Below are positions 1 through 6,667 of a stretch of 32,880 nucleotides of DNA, one piece after another; position 1 is the first letter of the stretch, and every line of letters begins with the position of its first letter. A model generated the notes under the pieces. The model did not search any database, was not told the origin of the DNA, and saw only the letters and a list, made by a program, of their open reading frames with translations. Both the position numbers and the translations under genes were made by a program. Origin of the DNA: Qipengyuania qiaonensis (lineage in GTDB: Bacteria; Pseudomonadota; Alphaproteobacteria; Sphingomonadales; Sphingomonadaceae); the NCBI RefSeq assembly GCF_019711515.1, contig NZ_JAIGNO010000019.1, forward strand, positions 1 to 32,880. Reading direction: 5' to 3'.

Positions 1-10
1 TACGCTTCAT
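1..10 (-). CDS. Start of a gene running off the left edge (partial)
   Basis: On the minus strand an ATG at position 10 is preceded, after a short spacer, by AAGGAGACGGACGA, a near-perfect Shine-Dalgarno sequence. Only Met-Lys-Arg is inside the window, so the product cannot be named. It lies downstream of the receptor gene's terminator at 117-143 and therefore probably belongs to a separate transcript. The start is called from the ribosome binding site alone. Confidence 0.5.
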
Positions 11-116
11 TCGTCCGTCTCCTTGTCGAACGCCGGACTCTACTTATCGCTGGAGGAAATCTAGGGGCTCAGACCAGGCCCGCTGAATTACAGTTGGGCC
101 TCCCCACTTCCGGAGC

Positions 117-143
117 AAAAAAAGGGCCGTCCGAAGACGGCCC
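117..143 (-). terminator. Intrinsic terminator of the TonB-receptor gene
   Basis: Read on the minus strand, GGGCCGTC and GACGGCCC form a perfect 8-bp stem closed by a TTCG tetraloop and are followed by seven T residues. It begins about 25 bases after the stop codon of the receptor gene. This is a textbook rho-independent terminator. Confidence 0.93.
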
Positions 144-168
144 TGTCGAGGGGAGAAGGTTGTTCGCC

Positions 169-2928
169 TTAGAACTCGGCGGAGAGCGATACCGCGAAAC
201 TGCGACCAACATCGTAGCTGTTGGTCTCGATGCGGGTCGTACCGTTGTCCTGGAACTCGATATTGTCGCGACCGGTGAGATTGCGCGCTTCGAACTTCAC
301 TTCCATGTCCGCGCCGCCCAGGGTAATTCCCTGCCGAACAACGAAGTCGAGAGTCAGGCCCGGATCTTCGACGATGTCAGGAAGCGTCAGTGCAGCACCG
401 CGGCTGACAACGCGTTCGCTGGCGTAGTTTATCAGAAAGGTAACCTGACTGACCCGGTCGAGATCCTCCAGACCAAGCTGCAGGTTGACCAGGTGATCCG
501 ACTGGCCCGTCAGCGGAGCGCCATCGCGGAAGAAGTTCCTTGCCGGTTGAGGGGAGAACGGGAAGGGATCGACAACAACACTGTCATCGTCCGGAACCTG
601 AAGTTCGGATTGCGTGTAAGTATAGTTGGCAATCGCCACGAAGCGCTTGCTGTCCCACCATTCGCCAAGATCGTACAGATCCTTGTTCCACTGCACTTCG
701 GCTTCGGCCCCGTAGAGTTTGGCGGAAGGCGCGTTGGCAAAACGGAAAGTCTCTTCATTGTCGGTGAAGCTCGAGTAGATCTCGATGGGATTCTCGATAT
801 CCTTGTAGAAACCGGCAATGCTCGCACGACTTCCGGAACCCCAGTAGTATTCGAGCCGGGCTTCGTAGTTCGTGAGCTCGCTGTCGATCAGGCGCGGGTT
901 CCCGTTGAACTGGCGGTTGTTTTCCGGATCGTAATAGGTCTGGAAGATGAGTTCACGGAACTGCGGACGAGCGATCGTCTTCGATGCGTTCACCCGGAAC
1001 TGGAGGCTGTCTGCGATCTCCCAAGTGAGCGTAGCAGCCGGTAGCCAGTAGTCGTTCTCAAGCAGAGTCGAATTCGCCGAGCCACTGGGCAAACCGTCCA
1101 GGCCCAACGGAATAACCTTCTGGACCGCATCCTCATAGCGCACACCCAAGTCGAGCGAAACGCCTAGGATGGGTTCGATTCTCGTCTGCGCGTAGCCAGC
1201 CCAAATTTCGAGACCTGCCTCAAATGCGGGATCCGAGCCGGTGGTGTCGAAAATGGTGTAGCTGAACGGTCCTATGCCTCCCGCAGCTTGAGCGGCTGGG
1301 TCGTAACCCAGTTCGATCAATGCATCTCCGAGCAGGTTATCGGGCCGCAGGGCTCCGAATACCGTCGGAAAGCCGGTCGATGCGCGAATATCCAGTTCGC
1401 GGCGCGATGAGAGCCGATCGGTGTCATTATAGGCACCACCGATCGTCAGGCCGATCCAGTCGTTCAACTGGTAGCTGAGGTCGATGCCGCCATAATAGAG
1501 GTCTTCGGTCAGATCCGAAAAAGCCACGGTAGTCTGTCCACGCTGACCACCATCTTGGAGGTTCAGATAGATACTGTCCAAACCTTCGGTTGCGCCAAGG
1601 ACCCTGGAATAGGTGAAATCCCACTCGTAGGGCGCCTCGCGCTGCGTCTGAGCATAACCGGCGCGCAGGTCTACCGACAGGTCACCGAACTCCAACTCGC
1701 CCGTGAACTGCGTGTCGAACAACTGACGCTCGAACCACGCCGTGCTCTGGGTCAGGTCGTCATCGTCGTCCTGAAGGTCGTTAGTCTGGGCTAGAGAGGC
1801 GCGCTTGAGGCTGTCGCGGATGAACAGATTGACGATCCGGAACCTGTGCTCGCCTACTTCGAGACCGAAGCCCAGCATGGCATTTGCCAGCACCCGGTTG
1901 TCGGTCACAAATTCCCTGGAATCTTCGCGCAGGTCTAGATCGGCGTTGATCGCAGACTGTGACGTGATGAAGCGATTGCGCCACTTGTTGCTGAGCGAAG
2001 CGGTTGCGATAATGCCGAAGCGGCCGTCCGAGAAGACATCGAAGCTAGTGCCCGCGGTGATTCCGGCCGACCAGTTGACCGGCAGATTGTCGGTGCTCTG
2101 GAGCAGGACCAGGTTGGGATCGCCGAGTTCCAGCAGGATAGAACGCTGATCGACATCTGGATCATCAATGGTCAAGCCACTGTCAAAGTAGTTCTGCAAT
2201 TGCGGCCGGATCGTGCGGCGGCCATCGTCGAAACCGAACCAGTCGTAGCTCGAACCGTAATATGTATAGCCAGTGCCGAACGTCGTTTCGGTATCGCCAC
2301 TGATCCCGCCGCTGATCTTGACGAAGCTTTCGTCGGGAACTGCGCGGGTAGTCAGGTTGATTACGCCGCCGCCGAATTCACCGGGATAGTTGGCCGAATA
2401 GGTCTTCTGAACAAGGCTGGACGCGATGACGCTGGTCGGAAAAATGTCGAGCGGCACGACGCGGCTCAGCGGCTGCGGCGAGGGCAGCGGAAGGCCGTTC
2501 AGAAGAGCGAGCGAGTAACGATCGCCCAGGCCACGAACATAGACCAGGCCATTGCCAGCGGTGGATAGACCGGTGACGCGATTCAACGCGCCGGCGATAT
2601 CGCCTTCACCGGTACGGGCGATACTGGCGCTATCCAAGACCGAGACAACTTGCGAGGATGCGCGGGTAACATCCTGGCGTCGGCGGCCGGTGACGACGAT
2701 TGCGCCGCCTGGCACGGAGATTTCCGGCTCCTCGAACTCTTCCTCCTGCGGCGTATCGTCGACGCCCTCGACCTGTTGCGCCGCTGCAGAGTCGGTCGCG
2801 GGATCTTCTTCGGCGGGAACGCCCTCAGCTCCAGTGCCTACGCCCGTGTCCTGAGCGAATGCAACGCCAGGAATGGTGAGTGCGGTGGTGAGCAGGAGCA
2901 GCGCGGTAAGCTGCTTGCCGGTCGACAT
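169..2928 (-). CDS. TonB-dependent outer-membrane receptor
   Basis: Outer-membrane active-transport barrel, about 919 residues. The start at 2928 is chosen because GAGGGGG lies about nine bases upstream and it opens directly into a signal peptide (MSTGKQLTALLLLTTALTIP..., cut near AFAQ); an in-frame start 31 codons further upstream has no such support. The mature N-terminus is acidic (residues about 30-70), followed by a TonB-box-like IVVTGRR and a plug domain with VYVRGLGDRYS and the closing motif GEFGGGVINLTTR. The rest is beta-barrel sequence ending in a C-terminal Phe (LSAEF), the usual outer-membrane assembly signal. The family is clear; the substrate is unknown. The gene follows a lipoprotein gene on the same strand, and such lipoproteins are often encoded next to receptors of this type, so the two may act together. 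Confidence 0.93.
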   Translation of the reverse strand: MSTGKQLTALLLLTTALTIPGVAFAQDTGVGTGAEGVPAEEDPATDSAAAQQVEGVDDTPQEEEFEEPEISVPGGAIVVTGRRRQDVTRASSQVVSVLDSASIARTGEGDIAGALNRVTGLSTAGNGLVYVRGLGDRYSLALLNGLPLPSPQPLSRVVPLDIFPTSVIASSLVQKTYSANYPGEFGGGVINLTTRAVPDESFVKISGGISGDTETTFGTGYTYYGSSYDWFGFDDGRRTIRPQLQNYFDSGLTIDDPDVDQRSILLELGDPNLVLLQSTDNLPVNWSAGITAGTSFDVFSDGRFGIIATASLSNKWRNRFITSQSAINADLDLREDSREFVTDNRVLANAMLGFGLEVGEHRFRIVNLFIRDSLKRASLAQTNDLQDDDDDLTQSTAWFERQLFDTQFTGELEFGDLSVDLRAGYAQTQREAPYEWDFTYSRVLGATEGLDSIYLNLQDGGQRGQTTVAFSDLTEDLYYGGIDLSYQLNDWIGLTIGGAYNDTDRLSSRRELDIRASTGFPTVFGALRPDNLLGDALIELGYDPAAQAAGGIGPFSYTIFDTTGSDPAFEAGLEIWAGYAQTRIEPILGVSLDLGVRYEDAVQKVIPLGLDGLPSGSANSTLLENDYWLPAATLTWEIADSLQFRVNASKTIARPQFRELIFQTYYDPENNRQFNGNPRLIDSELTNYEARLEYYWGSGSRASIAGFYKDIENPIEIYSSFTDNEETFRFANAPSAKLYGAEAEVQWNKDLYDLGEWWDSKRFVAIANYTYTQSELQVPDDDSVVVDPFPFSPQPARNFFRDGAPLTGQSDHLVNLQLGLEDLDRVSQVTFLINYASERVVSRGAALTLPDIVEDPGLTLDFVVRQGITLGGADMEVKFEARNLTGRDNIEFQDNGTTRIETNSYDVGRSFAVSLSAEF

Positions 2929-3006
2929 GGTTCGAGACCCCCTCATGTTCAGGCCCTTAAAACTGTGCTGGAGCCCTGCGACGGCCCCTGTGCGAAAAGC
3001 GATGAA

Positions 3007-3043
3007 GGCCGCGGGACGCACGAAATTCGCGCGCCCCGCGGCC
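3007..3043 (-). promoter_or_regulatory. Intercistronic hairpin between lipoprotein and receptor genes
   Basis: GGCCGCGGG (3007-3015) and CCCGCGGCC (3035-3043) are perfect 9-bp inverted repeats separated by 19 bases. They lie in the 125-base gap between the lipoprotein stop codon and the receptor start. There is no long T tract after it on the minus strand (only a short CGCTTTTCG), so it is more likely an attenuator or an mRNA-stabilising element than a full terminator. Confidence 0.55.
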
Positions 3044-3053
3044 TACGTGCGGA

Positions 3054-4631
3054 TCAGTAGATCGGCAGACTTGTGCAGTCGCTAACGTTGGCGTCGAAGG
3101 CCACCGTAGCCGAGTTACATGTCCAGCCCTGCACCCACGTGTCGTTACCCGGATAGGCTGCGCCGATGTTCGTCGGAAGCGTGAAGAACGGGTCCAGCGC
3201 AGTCGGATCGAACACGACTACGCCGTTCTCGTTCGTACCGTTGACGAAAGTCATGGTCAGCGTATTGGTAAAAGCAGCATTATTGTCCGAACCGACATTG
3301 AACTGCGTTTCGACATCCGCCGCGGTCGTGCTGGCACCGTCGCGGAAATCCGTCGCACAGTCGAGCACGAACGAGTTGAACACCACCGGACCGGCTTCGT
3401 CGATAGCGGCGTCGGCGGCTCGGCTCAGCGTTTCGGGGCTGTCTACGCGCAAACACGGAGTGCCAGCCGACTGGTCGACCAGAACCGAGTTGACGATCGT
3501 AAAGTCGGCGAAGCCGCGGATGCGAATGGCCTGGTCGCCCACGCCGCTGTTGGCGATGAAAGTGGCATTCGAGATCTTCGTGTTCTGGCGCGGGGCTTGT
3601 TCGTTGAATGTGTTGTCCGAGTCAGCTTCAATAATGCTGTCGCCAACGCCGGGGCGCTGGATGGCGATCACGTTCTGCATGTTGACCTTGACGCCGGTGT
3701 CGGTGTCGATGCTGTCGTCTTCTGCGCCAACGACAATCAGGTTGGAAATGTTGAACTGGCCACCGAAGAACTCAACGCCATCATCCGAGCTGTTGTAGCT
3801 CATGATATTGTTGATCGTCGTTCCCGAACCAACTCCGCCAGTCGTCAGTGACTGGAGTTCGTTGTCGCCCGAAAGGACAGAGCCCGAGTAACGGATCTGG
3901 ACAAAAGTGACGCTGCCAGAGTTGTCGTCGGGAGTAGCCCCGCCGTAAATTGCGGGCTGAGCCGCACCTTCGACCTGACGCTCACAAGCGACCGTGCCGG
4001 GCGCTGCGCCGGGGGTGCTGCAATCGGTGATCGGCGCACGGCCGGAGAGAACCACACCGCCCCATTCGCCGGAAGTGTTCTCAGTCAGATTGACGCCTGT
4101 AACATTACGCGTTGCCGTGAAAATGATCGGTCGAGTATCAGTGCCGTTGGCCTGGATTGTATTACCACGATTGACGTTCAGGAAGCTTGAGCCGGAAGCA
4201 ATGATTATTGCACCCGGTTCGATCGTCAGTTCGACATTGGTATCGTCCGCCGTGGCAGCCGGACCGCCATCGGTCCCGACATCCACGCGCCCGTTCATGC
4301 GGTAAACGAGACCCTCGACGAAAGGCAGAGTCGAACTCGTTCCGAAGACTGCGGGCAGAATGCAAACCCGATACTCGCCGGTCGGACCGGAGAGAGTACC
4401 GTCATCAGTCAGGCCAGCGGTGTCTGCGATGGTCGGGCATTCTGCTGCCGGGGTTACCGTGCCCGAAGTCGGCGTCGGCGTCGGCGTCGGCGTCGACGTC
4501 GGAGCCGGGGTGGCAGGCGGGTTGATTATGATGTCACCGCCGGTGCCCGGCGAGACGATTTCGTCGGCACCGCAGCTGGCGAGAGCCAGAGCCGAGCAGC
4601 CGAGGACGAGCGAACGATGAAAATTGGTCAC
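3054..4631 (-). CDS. Exported lipoprotein, putative beta-helix repeat protein paired with TonB receptor
   Basis: About 525 residues. I prefer the GTG start at 4631, because AGGGGA sits about nine bases upstream; a TTG six codons earlier has no ribosome binding site. The N-terminus is a lipoprotein signal with lipobox LASC (the Cys is followed by Gly-Ala-Asp), then a Thr-Pro linker of alternating residues, then a large Asn/Asp/Thr/Gly-rich domain. That domain contains the signature SSDDGVEFFGGQFNISN and repeated I/V-rich rungs (SGSSFLNVNRGNTIQ, NATFIANSGVG), consistent with a right-handed beta-helix. Cysteines near the C-terminus (WTC, SDC) may form disulfides. I recognise this as a bacterial secreted-protein family often found beside TonB-dependent receptors, but its biochemical role is unknown to me. 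It is probably the first gene of a two-gene transcript with the receptor. Confidence 0.85.
   Translation of the reverse strand: MTNFHRSLVLGCSALALASCGADEIVSPGTGGDIIINPPATPAPTSTPTPTPTPTSGTVTPAAECPTIADTAGLTDDGTLSGPTGEYRVCILPAVFGTSSTLPFVEGLVYRMNGRVDVGTDGGPAATADDTNVELTIEPGAIIIASGSSFLNVNRGNTIQANGTDTRPIIFTATRNVTGVNLTENTSGEWGGVVLSGRAPITDCSTPGAAPGTVACERQVEGAAQPAIYGGATPDDNSGSVTFVQIRYSGSVLSGDNELQSLTTGGVGSGTTINNIMSYNSSDDGVEFFGGQFNISNLIVVGAEDDSIDTDTGVKVNMQNVIAIQRPGVGDSIIEADSDNTFNEQAPRQNTKISNATFIANSGVGDQAIRIRGFADFTIVNSVLVDQSAGTPCLRVDSPETLSRAADAAIDEAGPVVFNSFVLDCATDFRDGASTTAADVETQFNVGSDNNAAFTNTLTMTFVNGTNENGVVVFDPTALDPFFTLPTNIGAAYPGNDTWVQGWTCNSATVAFDANVSDCTSLPIY
4468..4503 (-). repeat. Hexanucleotide tandem repeat in lipoprotein linker
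   Basis: Six tandem 6-base units, four of them exactly GTCGGC and two with one changed base (GTCGAC, GTCGGA), encode the alternating Thr-Pro linker just after the lipidated N-terminus. In-frame units of this kind can change in number by slippage without disrupting the frame, altering the distance between the lipid anchor and the folded domain. Confidence 0.85.
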
Positions 4632-4809
4632 GGGTAACGGTCCCCTCAAAAACCGGAATGAAACGAGTTGCGAATTCGTTGATCGCGACTCGCCAGCTAG
4701 GGACGCTCTGTGACAGTTTTTGTCCTTTCATGACCGTTATGTTGCAATACTGCCGATGAGTGCGACGAAACGAGTGGGTTTCCAAAAAAAATCGATCCGT
4801 GCGTTCAAA

Positions 4810-4846
4810 ATTGCAGAAATATGACAATATTACAGTTTTGTTGCAG
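4810..4846 (-). promoter_or_regulatory. Array of Pho-box-like heptamers upstream of lipoprotein/receptor operon
   Basis: On the minus strand four heptamers occur in a row: CTGCAAC (4846-4840), four bases, CTGTAAT (4835-4829), one base, TTGTCAT (4827-4821), four bases, CTGCAAT (4816-4810). The heptamer-4-heptamer geometry with 11-base period is that of PhoB sites (consensus CTGTCAT), although the individual matches range only from about four to six of seven. The site is about 180 bases upstream of the lipoprotein start and also lies upstream of the divergent TPR gene. A convincing -10 element was not found at the expected distance, so this remains a candidate. Confidence 0.35.
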
Positions 4847-4900
4847 TTTGCGTGAAACCGGCTCATTGTGTGCGCCAAGACAGACATAGGGAGAGTTGTC

Positions 4901-5284
4901 ATGGCAATCATCACCAGCATGGCTTTGGTCCTTCTTGCCAACGGGCCGATCGATGCGGTTGCAGGGCCGCAGGCTGAATTCGACATTGGTTACGAGGAGC
5001 TCGTCGCCAACGAGAACGACGCTGCCCGCAAAGCGATCGAGAATTGCGAGGAACTGGCCGAGGACGACCCGGCACGGCTGATCAATCATGGCATCGCCCT
5101 CGCGCGCACGGGCAACTACGAAGCAGCCCGAGTGCAGTTCGGAACTGTTGCTCAGGCACGCGACAGCGTCGAGCTGGAAACGGCAGACGGCGATTGGGTC
5201 GATTCCCGGCGCCTTGCGCGCAAGGCGCTGGCCATGCTCGATAAGGGCGAGTTCGCCCGTTACTACGCGCTTTCGCTCCGCTAG
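4901..5284 (+). CDS. Small exported TPR-like protein
   Basis: 127 residues. The ATG at 4901 is chosen because AGGGAGAG lies about seven bases upstream; a GTG 33 bases earlier has no support. A short hydrophobic N-terminus (MAIITSMALVLLAN) ending near AVAG suggests a signal peptide. The rest is helical with one clear tetratricopeptide-like unit (ARLINHGIALARTGNYEAARVQF, about residues 60-82) and a following helix pair ending DKGEFARYYALSLR. TPR proteins mediate protein-protein contacts; no partner can be named. It is divergent from the lipoprotein/receptor pair and separated from the type IV secretion operon by a strong terminator, so it is probably its own transcription unit. Confidence 0.75.
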   Translation: MAIITSMALVLLANGPIDAVAGPQAEFDIGYEELVANENDAARKAIENCEELAEDDPARLINHGIALARTGNYEAARVQFGTVAQARDSVELETADGDWVDSRRLARKALAMLDKGEFARYYALSLR

Positions 5285-5311
5285 GTCTTCCGCGCGACGA
5301 CCAGCCACCAG

Positions 5312-5345
5312 GCCCGCCTTCCTCGGGGAGGCGGGCTTTGCTTTT
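5312..5345 (+). terminator. Intrinsic terminator after the TPR gene
   Basis: GCCCGCCTTCC (5312-5322) and GGGAGGCGGGC (5326-5336) form an 11-bp stem with one G-T wobble and a TCG loop, followed by TTTGCTTTT. It begins 28 bases after the TPR stop codon and insulates the downstream secretion operon. Confidence 0.9.
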
Positions 5346-5380
5346 GCACGGTTCGGCAATTTGCCGCCATATTCAGCTTT

Positions 5381-5398
5381 GTGTCACTCTCCTGTCAT
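5381..5398 (+). promoter_or_regulatory. Pho-box-like site upstream of the type IV secretion operon
   Basis: GTGTCAC-TCTC-CTGTCAT: two heptamers separated by exactly four bases. The second is identical to the PhoB consensus heptamer and the first differs only at its first and last base, where C is a common variant at the end. The site ends 34 bases before the start codon of the first operon gene and lies between the preceding terminator and that gene, where the promoter must be. A TAGTAT at 5400-5405 is a possible -10 but is closer to the box than in classical PhoB promoters. Phosphate control is an inference from this match. Confidence 0.5.
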
Positions 5399-5432
5399 GT
5401 AGTATGGCCAATGGGGCCCGACGGAGGGTGCA

Positions 5433-6062
5433 ATGATTCTCGCACGCTTGGCGCTGGTCGCGGGATTGTCCTGCGCGGCGCTAGCCGCTTTCCCTGCGAA
5501 GGCGGATGTCATGGAGATTGATACGGACGGAGCGCGCTGGGTGACCGGCGGAAGCCCCGCGCCTGGTGCTGTGTCCACCGAACTGCTCTCCGCAGAACCG
5601 CCTGCCGAAGTTCCGACCGACATCTTCGTTCCCGACATTGCCGTTGCCGATCCGGGTGAGCACGCCCGCCTGGTTCCAGAAGGGTACAAGGCCAAGGTCG
5701 CGGAACTTTCCGCGCGCTTCGATCTCAGTCCGACCCTGATCGAAGCGCTGGTCTGGCAGGAGAGCCGCTGGCGGGCGAACGCGGTTTCCCCGGTGGGTGC
5801 GCGCGGTCTTGCCCAGTTGATGCCGGGCACGGCGCGAGAGCTGGGAGTCGATCCGAACGACCCGTTTGCCAATCTGGAGGGCGGCGCGCGCTATCTGCGC
5901 GAGCAGTTGGACCGGTTCGACGGCGATATCGAAAAGGCGCTCGCCGCATACAATGCCGGACCCGGTCGGGTCATCCGGGCCGGCGGCATTCCGCGCATCC
6001 GCGAAACCCAGCATTATGTGGCGGCCATCATGGGCCGTCTTTCCGATCACTCACGGGAGTAG
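5433..6062 (+). CDS. virB1: Lytic transglycosylase, VirB1-like
   Basis: 209 residues, preceded by the ribosome binding site GGAGGGTG. A signal peptide (LARLALVAGLSCAALAAFPAKA) is followed by a variable linker to about residue 88, then a goose-lysozyme-like SLT domain. The catalytic glutamate is E110 in LVWQESRW; the flanking motifs GARGLAQLMPGTA and LAAYNAGPG are characteristic. It would cleave peptidoglycan glycan strands in the periplasm to let the secretion channel cross the wall. It is the first gene of an eight-gene operon; the next gene starts four bases after its stop codon. The location makes VirB1 the best name, although SLT enzymes outside secretion systems look similar. Confidence 0.9.
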   Translation: MILARLALVAGLSCAALAAFPAKADVMEIDTDGARWVTGGSPAPGAVSTELLSAEPPAEVPTDIFVPDIAVADPGEHARLVPEGYKAKVAELSARFDLSPTLIEALVWQESRWRANAVSPVGARGLAQLMPGTARELGVDPNDPFANLEGGARYLREQLDRFDGDIEKALAAYNAGPGRVIRAGGIPRIRETQHYVAAIMGRLSDHSRE

Positions 6063-6066
6063 TTAC

Positions 6067-6366
6067 TTGAGTCGCAAGTTTATCGTTTTGGCAGCAATTG
6101 CCGCATTCCTGACGCCGAGCGCCGCTTTCGCCCAGGCCGCCGACCCGGCTGGATCCGGCCCGATCGTCGCCGCGCTCGGCTGGCTGCAGGGCACATTGCT
6201 GGGCAACGTCGCCACCGCAGTTGCGGTGATGGCAGTGGCCGCAGTCGGCTTCATGATGCTGACCGGTCGGCTAAACTGGCGTTTCGGCGCGACCGTCATC
6301 ATCGGCGTATTCATCCTCTTCGGTGCGGCATCGATCGTCGCCGGTATCCAGGGCGTGGCTGCCTGA
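6067..6366 (+). CDS. virB2: TrbC/VirB2 family pilin
   Basis: 99 residues, starting at a TTG codon (6067) with GGGAG about seven bases upstream; no ATG in this frame gives a sensible product. A signal sequence ends at AFAQ, then a short mature protein contains two hydrophobic helices (about GNVATAVAVMAVAAVGFMML and the stretch GATVIIGVFILFGAASIVAG) separated by a short charged turn (TGRLNWR). This is the arrangement of the major pilin of type IV secretion systems. The next gene starts one base after the stop codon, implying translational coupling. Confidence 0.88.
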   Translation: MSRKFIVLAAIAAFLTPSAAFAQAADPAGSGPIVAALGWLQGTLLGNVATAVAVMAVAAVGFMMLTGRLNWRFGATVIIGVFILFGAASIVAGIQGVAA

Positions 6367-6367
6367 T

Positions 6368-6652
6368 ATGACGGTCTTGGTTCGCCATCCCGTCCACCGC
6401 GCGCTCACGCGTCCGCAGATGTTCGCGGGGGTGACATATAATTATTTCATCATCAACGGGATGGTGACGACCGAAGCATTCCTCATCACCGGTAGCTGGC
6501 TGGCGTTGCTGGTCTTTGCTGTAATGCACGGCATCGGCTATTTCGCCTGCCTGCGCGAACCACGCATTTTCGACCTGTGGATCACCAAGGTGTCCAAATG
6601 CCCACGGGTGAAGAACTACAAGCGCTGGGGCTGCAATTCCTATGCAGCCTGA
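6368..6652 (+). CDS. virB3: VirB3-like inner-membrane protein
   Basis: 94 residues. It opens with VLVRHPVHRALTRPQMFAGV, the hallmark N-terminus of the VirB3 family, followed by a hydrophobic hairpin to about residue 60 and a conserved end of the type LREPRIFDLW. VirB3 is a small inner-membrane protein that works with the VirB4 ATPase in pilus biogenesis, and here it is directly followed by virB4. The start at 6368 directly follows the virB2 stop codon. Confidence 0.9.
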   Translation: MTVLVRHPVHRALTRPQMFAGVTYNYFIINGMVTTEAFLITGSWLALLVFAVMHGIGYFACLREPRIFDLWITKVSKCPRVKNYKRWGCNSYAA

Positions 6653-6667
6653 GCGGAAAGGTATCGC

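Noticed and set aside
76..101. AGGCCC ... GGGCCT inverted repeat near the left edge
   Set aside because: Only 6-bp arms with a 14-base spacer; too weak next to the clear terminator at 117-143.
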